This document shows, piece by piece, positions 35,901 through 46,469 of a DNA stretch of 64,000 nt. The stretch is from the NCBI GenBank assembly GCA_008638375.1, contig CM018031.1, forward strand, positions 60,070,688-60,134,687, in the 5' to 3' direction. The notes under the pieces are model-generated. The model saw nothing but the letters and a program-made list of their open reading frames with translations, was not told the origin of the DNA and ran no database searches. The position numbers were made by a program, and so were the translations under genes. Within the stretch, counting starts at the first letter, position 1. Every line of letters starts with the position of its first letter. Source of the stretch: Nyssa sinensis. Its lineage: Eukaryota > Streptophyta > Magnoliopsida > Cornales > Nyssaceae.

Positions 35901-36247
35901 ACTCATCATAGCATTTCTCTAATATGTGTTGTTATGAACCTCATGAGAATGCTAATTTTTTTTCTTTCATATTCATTTAAAAATAAAAAATAACATATCA
36001 AACTCTAATGAGATGGATTAGTAATTAGGTATTACCTGTCTAACAAACTGCGTGTTACGTGTTAATCTTTTTTTTCTCTATTAAAAATTTCTAACTATCT
36101 TTCCACCTTAATTTTTTCTTTTCTCTCTAATTTTCTCCATTCAAACGAGTTGTTAAACCCATATAAGACATAATTTAGAAAATTATTTATTTAAAAAAAA
36201 AATCAAGCAATCAAATTATTATTTTAAGTACTCAAAGTTATGAAAAT
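32941..36247. other. Spacer A, copy 2 (distal part)
   Basis: Aligns with 14106-17456 throughout, including the hAT-like element and the foldback MITE at about 35780-35925. The open frame at 33927-34172 (81 residues) has no recognised likeness. No active gene is seen. Confidence 0.8.
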
Positions 36248-39200
36248 TAAAGAACCAAAGCAGGTTTTTAGAATGATATAGTGCAGTAATTACATTGATA
36301 TTGTGAACAGAGATTTATACAAAATATACAAGCCAGAAAAGAAAGGTCAATTGTATAGATCCTAAGAATAAGGAATAAGATTGACATATATTGTCACGAC
36401 CCGAAATCCACCCTATGCGGATCTCGTGTCGCGGGGCCGACCCGAAGGCCGTCCCTACTTTTTCCATTCCTGTATCATAGTACTAATATGCAAAGTACTA
36501 AAACCTCAAAACAATAACAGCGGAAGACTTATCAGTAATAGTACGTCAGCGGAAGTCTTTCAATACACAATGTTAACGAAAGTCTTTGCAATTCATAATA
36601 TGGTTCTACATAAACAAAATAAGAACCAAACATGACCAGCACCCGAGGGTGGTGAATACATGGGAGAACTAAAACATAAATTGATGCATTTCCTCACATG
36701 TCCTTCTATGTCTTTAGACTCCTACCGGGGTCTCGCGGCATCAGTACCTGAAATGGGGGTGAGGAGGGTGGAATGAGCTACAAGAGCCCAGCAAGTAAAT
36801 ACAGATCTCCGACACTGGTATTGAGGATCATAAAAGAATATGAATCCAAGAATAAGAATATGATAGCCAATCATAAAAATAAGATGCTATAATAGCCAAT
36901 GGGAACAGTTGCCATAAAGGCCAATAAACAATAGAACACAGTGTACAATTAGGAGTAAGGGACATCACATCAACATGAAACTCTTAACATGTGAACAGTG
37001 GCAAATGAACAGTGGGATCACAATGTGTAATCAGTAGGAATAGCATAACAATGTCTTGGAACTCTCAACGATAATACAATAATGAGAAAGTACTGCCATT
37101 ATAATTGATCACGATAAATCAATAAAGGAATATCTCGCAATGCAAGATAATCATAAGAACAATGTAATTCAACAATTTTAGTTGAACAATCGTATAAGAG
37201 ATGCTTTTGTTCTGTGTCAGGGCTTGATAGGCCCTCGGTCCTTGGGGGCCCGGTTTACCCCCTTCATTGCATTCCAGTGTATGGCCATATGTCCGTTCAC
37301 GGACTCGACCCGAAGGTCTTCAGTGAATTAAAAAGCATCGGATGGATATTGTGACTGAGCACAAATCCAGTATACATAAACATTTCATGATCATACATGA
37401 TTCCATAGGAGTATATAAAAATGGAATATCATCAATTCAATGGAAACATAACAATAGGCATTTCAAAGCACGGTTCAACATGATAACAATGGTACAACAA
37501 TAAATCAATGTCCACCAGATAGAACAATATCACATTGTGGAGACAATAACATCAGATACGCTCAGGAGTACAAGTTTGGCAGTAAAAGAATGAACTTGGC
37601 TTGATAACACCACATGAAAGAGAAAAGGTATCTACTTACCTCTAATGCATTGCTAAATCAGTCTCCTGTAGGTTTTCCTTTTTCCCGTTGAGTTCCCTAT
37701 ATATCAGTAAATACGTTTCAGAATAATTTCTATTCACCAAATTATATGCCTTGCTATGATCAGTATTTTCTAATACTCATTTAGACTTTTACATGTCCGT
37801 TGTTCTTGGAACCTCTTTTCATAATTTTGACATTACCAATGGATTCGAAAGGTTCAGAATAATAAAAATTCACTAATCATTTAATTCAATCGGAGTCCAT
37901 TTGACTCACCTATGAAGCAGGGGTATTTTGGTCATTTTTACAAGTCGTAACTTTTCGAGATTCCGTCCTCGTGAAACGGACCTCACCATTGGACTCAGAG
38001 CATCTGAGATAATAAAAATTGACTATTCATTTGCCCTATTTGGACCTCGTTTGACCCACTTTTGAGTCAAAGGTATTTTTGTAAAATTGACATTTTTCTG
38101 TTGGGCCTTAGTGGAATTTTTCAAAACATTTGGGGTTAAAATGTAAATAGCCAGAGTTGCGGTCTGAACCATTGGGTTCACTGACTAGAAACCCTAACCG
38201 GTTCGGTTCTTCACTGAACCAAACGGTTCAGTTAAATTTAGAGAACCGGATTAACATATCCACCCTAACCACCTTATCCATGGTTTGGATAACCCCCAAA
38301 CCCCATCTCTATTTATTGTCCCTGCAACCAAACAGCCCAAAACCCATTTAAATTCAAAACCCAAAACGACACAGTATCATGCCCCATTCATATCCGGTCG
38401 GGTACCGACCCGATCCGAACCCGGATCCGTCTAGACTTAACCCGATAACCCCCCACGCTTTTCCGGTCATCTCCCCCAAAGCTCCAGTGAGCAACAGTAG
38501 GGTTCCGTCACCTTCTCTGGTGACGGCAACCACTTTCCGATGGTTTTTAAACCCATTTTCAATGCAGTTTTATTCCCTTCACTTCAAGGATCTCGAATCC
38601 ACCCTCGGTTTCCATTGAAGCCCTCCAAACCTTCACGAAATAGGGCCTAAATGTCTCCGGCCGACTTTCCGGCCAAGTGACATTTTTCATTTCCATGGTG
38701 TTCTAAGCACGGTTTTGACTCTAAAATTCTCCTAGTGTTTTTCTGCACTAGTATAGGTTGTTTCTACAAACTTTAAACAAGGTTTGATACATAAAATACC
38801 ACATGGCCGATTATTCCCTATAACCTGCAACTCCAGATTTCTCTATGGTTTCTCAACCTTTTAACCTGATTCTTTTTCCAAAATAATCCATATTTCATGC
38901 TTGTTTAGATCCTATAATCATATATAAGCTTTATGCTTTAAATCAAAATAACAGAACTGAAATCAATTACCTGGGTTTCGGATTTTGAGCTCACTGTGAC
39001 TCTCCCACCTTTCTGTTTCTGAACCAATCTCTCTCCCTCCTTCTCCCCTTCCTTTCTTCCCTTAACCGACCCCCCCAGTCGGTGGCCCTTGCCACTTGTA
39101 GCCACGGTGGCAGCACACTCATGCACACAAGACACCTCACACACATAACTTTCTCTTGGCTGATTTTCAGTCGGTGGCCTTGCCACCTAACACACACACA

Positions 39201-39281
39201 TGCACCGCATGTTGCCACCACACATGACCCACATGCAATTCCTTTCTTTCCATTTTATTTCTTTGCATTTAATTATATTGT

Positions 39282-39318
<37 letters not shown>

Positions 39319-39681
39319 ATCCAACCGTATATATATATATATGATATTCATAATCATTTAGATTTACTTTAAAAATTTATGCGTCGACATTTACTTGCAC
39401 GTTTTTCAATAAACTCGGCTTCCGGTGCAACGGCACCCGGACACCCGTGACTGTTTGCCTCTCGTACCTATGCATCGTAATTAAACAATACAGTCTATTA
39501 CGCATCCACTTTTATTTATGTCATTTCACGGCTTATAATTCGGGATTACATTTATAGCCCGGTCCAGCCCGGTGCACATGCTATATCCCGGGTCGGGATA
39601 TTACATATATAAGCAATAAATTAAGATGATGAGTCGGTGATTGTGGATCTTGATAAGGATAATGGGTCTTCTTTCCTAATA
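36248..39681 (-). repeat. 3' LTR of the copia element, interrupted
   Basis: Its two parts, 36248-36391 and 39606-39681, together match the 5' LTR. The gap is filled by the solo LTR at 36392-39605. The TATAT after the insertion is the duplicated target. Confidence 0.88.
36392..39605. mobile_element. 3.2 kb solo LTR (long-LTR family, possibly chromovirus Tekay/Del-like)
   Basis: Starts TGTCACGACCCG, ends GGGTCGGGATATTACA, and is flanked by a perfect TATAT duplication. No gag or pol is inside. Short open frames at 38157-38351, 38379-38618 and 39082-39288 have no likeness. Shared internal blocks with 47611-51494 (for example TATTGTGACTGAGCACAA) show that both belong to one family. TG...CA ends, 5-bp target duplications and multi-kilobase length fit solo LTRs of a long-LTR gypsy family; the lineage is inferred. 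Orientation is uncertain. Confidence 0.75.
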
Positions 39682-41522
39682 TGCCCTTGCAAGATCGTGC
39701 TTCCATCGGAAACACCGAGCTTGGAATAAAGAAGTGTGAACCGTGACTTGACCAAAGGCTTTGTAAGGACATCAGCAAGTTGATCGTGAGTGGAGACATG
39801 AGCAACAGTAAAAGAGCCATTGGATACTTTGTCACGCACAAAATGGTAGTCAAGGGCAATATGCTTCATCCAAGAGTGAAAGACGGGATTGGTGCACAAA
39901 TATGTAGCACCAACGTTTTCACATAGGAGACGTGGAGGCTAAGTAGGATAAACACCAAGTTCACCAAGGAGATTGGTGATCCAAGCTAGCTCGGCAACGA
40001 TGCAGGCAACAGAGCGATATTCGGCTTCAGTGGAGGACCTAGTGACGGTTCTCTACTTTTTGGAGCACCACGAAACAGGATTGGACCCTAGGAAAATAAC
40101 ATAAGCAGAGATTGAAGTGCAATCATCACAGTTGCCCGCCCAATTAGGATCGGAGTAAGCAGTGAGGCAGAGTGGTTGTGAGCGGCGGAGAAACAACCTG
40201 TATGAGATTGTGTGCTTCATGTAGCGGATAAGACACTTGGCGGCAGTCCAGTGGGTTTGTGAAGGGGCATGCATGAACTGAGCGAGCTTATTAACGGTGT
40301 AAGCAACATCAGTCTGAGACAATGAGAGATATTGCATACCACCAATCAAGTTGCGGTAGCTGGTGGCATTGGCAACAGGTGTACCATCGGAAAGAAGCAA
40401 GCGGGTAGATGAGCTGATTGGTGTCACAGACTCCTTCATGTCATCCAGGTTAAAGCGTGTGAGAAGATCGCAGATGTATTTATGTTGGGATAGAAATAAA
40501 CCATGGCTGGTGGGAATGACTTCAACGCCCAAAAAATAGTAAAGGGAACCGAGATCTTTGATGGAGAAGCGATTGGAGAGAGCCCCAATAATTTTCCTGA
40601 TAGAGGTTGAATAATTCCCTGTAATTAATAAATCATCAACATAAACAATGAGGTATACAGTGAGATGGGAGTCAGAATATATAAAGAGGGAGGTGTCGTC
40701 CTTGGAGTTAGAAAAACCAAGAGAGAGGATGAAATGGTTCAATTCTTGAAACCAAGCACGAGGTGCTTGCTTGAGACCATACAGAGAATGGTGAAGCAGA
40801 CAAACATGATGAGGTCGAGTGTTATCGACAAAGCCAAGGGGCTGAGACATAAACACCTCCTTAGATAAATGCCCATGAAGGAAGGCATTGTTGACATCTA
40901 ACTGATGAATTTGCCAACCGTGAGAAAAAAACAAGTGTGAGAACAATACGACTAGTAGTAGGCTTGATAACGGGGCTAAATATCTCATGATAGTCAATAC
41001 TAGGACGTTGGTTGAAACCCTTGGCAAGCAACCGAGCTTTGTAGCGATAAATGCTACCATCGGGTCACCGCTTAACTCGAAAGACCCACTTGTACCCAAC
41101 GATTTTCTGATTGGTTTGGCGGGGAACAAGTTCCCAGGTTCCACCGCGAATAAGAGCAGTGAGCTCATCACACATGGCTTCTTGCCATTTAGGATTGTGA
41201 AAGCTTGAGAAACAAAGGTAGGTTCTAGGGTTTGAGGAAGAGGATGTTTAGAAACAGTGTAGGAAAATTTGGTTACAGGTTTGAAAATATTGTTCTTGGA
41301 ACGTGTGGTCATGGTTTGGAAGGTCGACAACTTTGAGGGGATGAGGTGAGGAATGAGAGGGAGAAGCATCAAACCTTGGAGCACTATTACCCATAGAGGG
41401 AGCAAAAGACACGTCGGGTGGAGAAGTTTCCAAGCTGAGATCCACAACCAAAGGAAGGTTGCTAGCGTATACAGTGTCAGGAAGAGAATGAGACTTGGAA
41501 TGGGAAGGAGGGGAGTTGGCAT
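39682..41522 (-). pseudogene. Copia reverse transcriptase/RNase H region
   Basis: The 489-residue frame carries [22 protein letters not shown] and the catalytic YVDDLLITG, then RNase H with SDPNWAG. After a stop near 40053 the frame continues ([14 protein letters not shown]) to about 39621. Extra stops and a frame change at the 5' side break it. Confidence 0.9.
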
Positions 41523-41588
41523 GGGATTGAGAGGAAACAGGCTTGGTTTTGGAAAGCTGACTCATTGGAGGGGAAGGTGTGGAGAGAG

Positions 41589-43112
41589 TTAACGTAGCGG
41601 GATCCAGGGTAAGGGTGAGATACCAGTTTCACTATGAGGTGATGGGGGAGAATTAAGTGGGATAATGGCTGGTAAATCGTGGGATGAGGTGGAAGGAGAA
41701 GAGAAACGGGTGGAGTTGGAAAAAGAAGGTGGCAAATGTGGGGGAGGAGAAGAAGACAAATAGGGTGACACAATTGGGGAAGAGTTTTCAAAATGAAGTG
41801 ATGTAAGAGAAGGAGAGATCGCTGCCCATTTCGAAAGTGTAAGATCGTTCACTTTATCATGCACATTTAAGGGAGACAAAGAGGGAAAATGATTTTCAAT
41901 AAAGTGAACATGCTGGGAAAAATAGATTTTGTGATGGGTGGGTTCAAAACAAATATAAGAATTGTGAACATTTGAGTAACCCAAAAAAAGACAAGGCTTT
42001 GATCGCTGTTCTAGCTTATAATTAGTGTAGGGCCGAAGCCATGGATAACAAAGGCACCCAAAAACTCTCAATTTGGAATAATTTGGGAAATTATTAAATA
42101 GACATTCAAATAGCGATTTATGATCAAGAATCGACGTAGGAAGTCGATTAATAAGATAAACTACAGCATTGAAAGCATAAGACCAAAGAGATAGAAAGAA
42201 AGAGGCTCGATGTAAAAGTGTAAGGCCTATCTCAACAATGTGCCGGTGACGACGTTTAGCAGAAGCAACATATTGTGGTGTGTACGGTGGAGAGATCAAA
42301 TGTTGAATCCCAGAAGTTGCAAACATAGTTTTTAAACCTTGATATTTTGTGCCACCATCAGAATAAATTGTAGTTATGGAAGTTTTGAAGAAATTTTCAA
42401 TCATAGTTTTAAACTTTGGAAATAAAAATAAGACATCAGATTTATTTTCCATAGGAAATAACCAGGAATATTTTGTATAGTGATCAACAAAAATGACATA
42501 GTAAGAATAGCCATCTATTGAGTGAATAGGGGATGGACCCCAAACATCCGTACACAACAGATCTAAAGGACATCGAATTTTTAAACTTGACACACTAAAA
42601 GGTAGTTTGTGGCCTTTGTTACAATGACAAAAGTCACAAAAAAACATTTTTGATAGAGTCTGACTCGATTGCACACGGAGTTTATTAGAGGACACAATTT
42701 GACTAAGGACTTTTGACGAGGGGTGACCAAGGCGACCATGCCAATAATCAAGAGAAGTTTTGACACCGTAACACGCTTGCTTTGTCACTTGATGGATCTC
42801 CCTAGTGCTTGACCACTTGTACACTTCATTCTTGCTCTGCCCTTGAGGGAGAGGTGCCCCCGTGGCTAGATCCTTAACACAAAAGGAAGATGGGTAAAAT
42901 TCAACTGAGGCATTATTTGTTTTACAAAATTGGGATACTGAAATCAGATTTTGCTTCATGGATGGAACACATAAAACATTTGAATGTGTAAAGAAATTAG
43001 TAGGAGTGGTGAGGGTGGATTTACCAGTGTGTGTAATATGCAAACCTGTACCGTTACCAATTATAATATCATCGGGTCCTTCGTAGGGTTGTCGAGTCGA
43101 GAGGTTGTTCAA
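41589..43112 (-). pseudogene. Copia protease remnant and integrase region
   Basis: 507-residue frame. It begins with the C-terminal part of the copia protease region, followed by the zinc-binding WHGRLGHPS...CDFC motif and an integrase core (CTDVWGPSP, IYSDGGTKY). The third acidic motif is altered (YVASAKRRHRHIVE). It ends with proline/serine-rich sequence. Confidence 0.88.
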
Positions 43113-43612
43113 ATCAGTGATGACATGGTGAGAAGCCCCTGTGTCAAGAAGCCAGTTAAAGCTTGAGCCACGACCACCACCCGTGGTTGGGGATTGGCTC
43201 TAGGAGGCACAGGCAATTTGAGTTGTCGTTTCAAGGAATAGCACTCACGAGCATTGTGACCTCTATTTTCACAGTATTGATAGACTGGCCATTGGTATTA
43301 CTCGATCAGAGAGAGATGAGAGAATACCAAGAAGAAGCAACTTGTGTCTTATCTTTGCCATAAAGTGAACTGAGTTTGTTTTCCTTCAACTGTTAATTCA
43401 ACAGGTGGACAGAGCTTCGATTCGTTGATATATCCGAGCAAGTCATAGCCAAAGAGCAGTGAATCAAATTGAGCTTTCCATGAAGGATAGTTTTCTAGGG
43501 TTAACTTTACAGGCAATTGTGTTGTGTTGAGAACAATGAGATTGCTTTGGCTAGGAGAGATAGTGACAATTGATTGACGGAAGGAAAATGGGGCTGTGCT
43601 CTTTTCTGTCAT
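43113..43612 (-). pseudogene. Copia gag, internally shortened
   Basis: Starts MTEKSTAPF at 43612 with a gag-like LENYPSWKAQFDSLLFGYDLLGY stretch (first part). It stops at 43349. A zinc-knuckle remnant, CENRGHNAREC, lies at about 43245-43280. The distance is far shorter than a normal copia gag, so much of the middle is deleted. Confidence 0.75.
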
Positions 43613-43685
43613 GATGAGGGAAGAATTTCAATGAAGAAAAGGGCAGGTTTAGAATCGTTTTAGATAGCTCGTGGGAGCTTATAAA

Positions 43686-43697
43686 GCTCTGATACCA
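43686..43697 (-). promoter_or_regulatory. Primer binding site of the copia element
   Basis: TGGTATCAGAGC on the - strand, the classical initiator-Met-tRNA complement of plant copia elements, directly next to the 5' LTR. Confidence 0.9.
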
Positions 43698-43962
43698 TAA
43701 GGAACCAAAGGAGGTTTTTAGAATGATATAGTGTAGTAATTACATTGATATTGTGAACAAAGATTTATACAAAATATACAAGCCAGAAAAGGAAGGTATA
43801 TTATGAACAGAGATTTATACAAAATATACAAGTCAGAAAAGGAAGGTCAACTGTACAGATCCTAAGAATAAGGAATAAGATTGACATATACAAGTAGTAA
43901 ATTAAGATGATGAGTCGGTGATTGCGGATCTTGATGAGGAGCGTGGGTCTTCTTCCTTAATA
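43698..43962 (-). repeat. 5' LTR of the copia element
   Basis: 265 bp. It is about 50 bp longer than the other LTR because the phrase GAGATTTATACAAAATATAC is in a tandem duplication (about 43755-43850). Confidence 0.88.
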
Positions 43963-43985
43963 CAAATTCATCTGGCATGATAGAC

Positions 43986-44777
43986 TTAAGGTTTGGAAAC
44001 AATAGATCGATAATAGGCCATTGAAGTATTGGCCAAGCTCTCTTGCGAACCAAGAGGAAAGAAAAAAGGAAAAACTTCATATCGAACATAACAACTACTA
44101 TATAGAACTCGACAGCCCTTCTTGTTGTCGCAAATGTTTGGGAAGTTGCCAGTAGCTGTGGCCAGGCACTCACCACAGGACTGCGGCGATAGATCCCTTG
44201 TGCACTGCACCAATGCATAAATTGTCACAAAAGGTGACACCTTAGTTTTTCCTTTCCCAAGCGCTTTGTTTGCAATTGCAGGCACAACAGCCTCTGAATT
44301 AATCTTATCCATCAAAGCTCCCAGTTTTTTGTTGAAAGCTTTAGGATCAGTTACATCTTCAACATTGTAATAGAAAATACCAACATATGTATCAACTTCT
44401 CCAAAGAAATTGTTTGTGGTATACCTTAGGAAGCAATAATCATACCAAATCCTGGCATCAGCTTGGTTTGGGCAACGTTTGCGGATTTCCTTTGCCGCGT
44501 CTTGGATGCAACTTGAGCAGTCATTGCTGCTGATATCTCCTCTGCATTGTGCTAGGCCATAGAGTTTATTTTTAGCTTTTCCGTAGGAGGTAGAAATGAA
44601 GCCATTCAGGGAAGCACCAGAAACCAACCGAGGCAACAATCGACCAATGTTTGCTGATATTGGACTATTGCTGCTTATGTTAGTATCTGTATTACAAAAC
44701 TCACCCAAAGGATCTGCAGATTCTGCAGGGATAGTGCAAAGAAAGAGCAAGAGAAGGAGATGGTGTAGCTGAGCCAT
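43986..44777 (-). CDS. Cysteine-rich repeat secretory protein (two DUF26 domains), gene 2 duplicate
   Basis: Intronless, 263 residues, about 92% identical to the product of 17484-18275. The signal peptide, two DUF26 domains and all C-x8-C-x2-C cysteines are intact (CRGDISSNDC and CTRDLSPQSC). Substitutions cluster partly around the second motif (SPQSCGEC) and change charge at several sites. The stop codon is 23 bp from a copia 5' LTR, so the transcript's 3' end must lie within transposon sequence. Likely a functional secreted protein; ligand unknown. Confidence 0.92.
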   Translation of the reverse strand: MAQLHHLLLLLFLCTIPAESADPLGEFCNTDTNISSNSPISANIGRLLPRLVSGASLNGFISTSYGKAKNKLYGLAQCRGDISSNDCSSCIQDAAKEIRKRCPNQADARIWYDYCFLRYTTNNFFGEVDTYVGIFYYNVEDVTDPKAFNKKLGALMDKINSEAVVPAIANKALGKGKTKVSPFVTIYALVQCTRDLSPQSCGECLATATGNFPNICDNKKGCRVLYSSCYVRYEVFPFFFPLGSQESLANTSMAYYRSIVSKP

Positions 44778-44819
44778 GTTTTTCTCTTTAGCTCACTTGA
44801 AGCTTTATCACATGAGCTT

Positions 44820-44828
44820 CTTTTTATA
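44820..44828 (-). promoter_or_regulatory. TATA box of the gene 2 duplicate
   Basis: TATAAAAAG on the - strand at the same distance from the ATG as in the paralogue. Confidence 0.6.
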
Positions 44829-45646
44829 AGTGGTCTTAGAAATGGAGATGCCAATGTGCTCTTTCAACAGTATTTTATCATTTGTGATATGAATTATCAT
44901 TTTTTTTAAGTAAAACATAATATATATGACAGTGTTATTGAAAAGATATATTGACACATAAATAAGACCTATTAAAAAATATCTCGAGATGGGAGAGAAT
45001 GTGAAGCTGCTATTGGAGGCTTTCTTGACCTAATGGAATCCTACTGGGCTACCACTACGTTGAGTGGACGAAAAAAATGACATTTTTCTAGAAGAGAAAT
45101 CATTTTCCTTAGTTTGTGGTAATGTCTAATCCCAAAAGAATAAATGTTTTAAGTAGTTTTAAGGTGAGAACACAAATAATTAACACCCATTGTTTTGGCT
45201 AAGCATAACACAAATTTCTACTTTCTCCAAAAAAAAGCACCACACAAATTTCACCCCCTCACTGCTCACACATAATAAGATATAGCTTTAATCCACTTCA
45301 TTTCTATTCCTTGATCTTCTTGGCAACCAAAAGTATAATCATTTGCCAACCACATACACACATATATACTTTTATATTTATATATACACACACACACACA
45401 CACACACATAAAACATGTATTTGTGTTGTTAGCAGCTGATTAAAAATAATAACAATCAATGATGTTGTTATACCAACTATATTTAAGGTCTGAAATTGGT
45501 ATCCTTACTATCTTTTTTTTTTTAAAAAAAAAAGAATCATTTCTTTTTGCTGAAAGCACTAGCATTAATATCTGCTCTTTCTCCCTGCTAGTTGTGAGAG
45601 GTCGAGTAGGAATCTTAAAGGAATTTTTTTTTTTTAAAAAAAAAGA

Positions 45647-45684
45647 CTTATTCAATTTAAAATTTCTGAATTTTAAATTGAATA
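45647..45684. repeat. Conserved palindrome, copy 2
   Basis: Same arms and loop as 19161-19198. Confidence 0.85.
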
Positions 45685-46417
45685 AATTTTCCAATCTTGA
45701 GTGACGTGGCATCACTATTTTTTTTAATGACAAATTTACTCTCATTTTGGCTTTTAACTCTAATCACTCGTCAACTACACCAACGCCGAATGCCACCAGG
45801 CTGATCGACAATTACTGTCACTCATCGACCACCAGCATCCCAATCTCGAGCATAAGCCTCATTGCTCATCCTATCAGATCTCCACCTCGCGGCTATCACC
45901 ATGGACAACCCCAAGACCCCAATCACTGCCAAACCGCCTGAGACACCGCCGCCGTTCATTAGCGCTGTCGGACACTAGCCCACTCCACCATCGATGTCGT
46001 CTCCAAAGCCCTTTGACTCCAACACTGTTCTGCGGCACCATGCCTATGATGTTGTGTCTTCCCTATTGCACCTGAAGAATACCTTGTGATATTAGGCACA
46101 GGTGAAAAGTAAAGAATAGGCATAAGTGTGATGCATTTTAATTGTGAGATTGTTATTATTGCGAAAACTCTCTGTTCATACAAACAATCAAATATTGGAA
46201 TACACTATTGCATTTTTTTGGGACATTTGAAAGGTGCTACAATTTATGTGCATTGATATTCTAAGTCAATTTTATTTTTTGGGGTTTTCTCTATTGTGAA
46301 TTGTGGACTTCACAGCTCAAAGTTCTCAATGTTTTTTTCGGTCGAGATGGTAACTTCTGCAACAACAACTTGTGGTGATATTGTGCGTAACTGTTGCTCA
46401 TATATATGCGTATTGTA

Positions 46418-46469
<52 letters not shown>

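Larger units (their letters stand above)
36248..43962 (-). mobile_element. Ty1/copia LTR retrotransposon, defective
   Basis: LTRs at 36248-39681 (split by a solo LTR) and 43698-43962 flank a Met-tRNA primer binding site and gag, integrase and RT/RNase H in copia order on the - strand. Flanks read AAAAT and CAAAT, a 5-bp target duplication with one mismatch. Gag is shortened and the frames are broken. The element lies 23 bp beyond the stop codon of CRRSP gene 2' and in the same orientation. Confidence 0.9.

Noticed and set aside
38157..39288. Short frames within the 3.2 kb solo LTR
   Set aside because: No likeness, and not shared with the related solo LTR.
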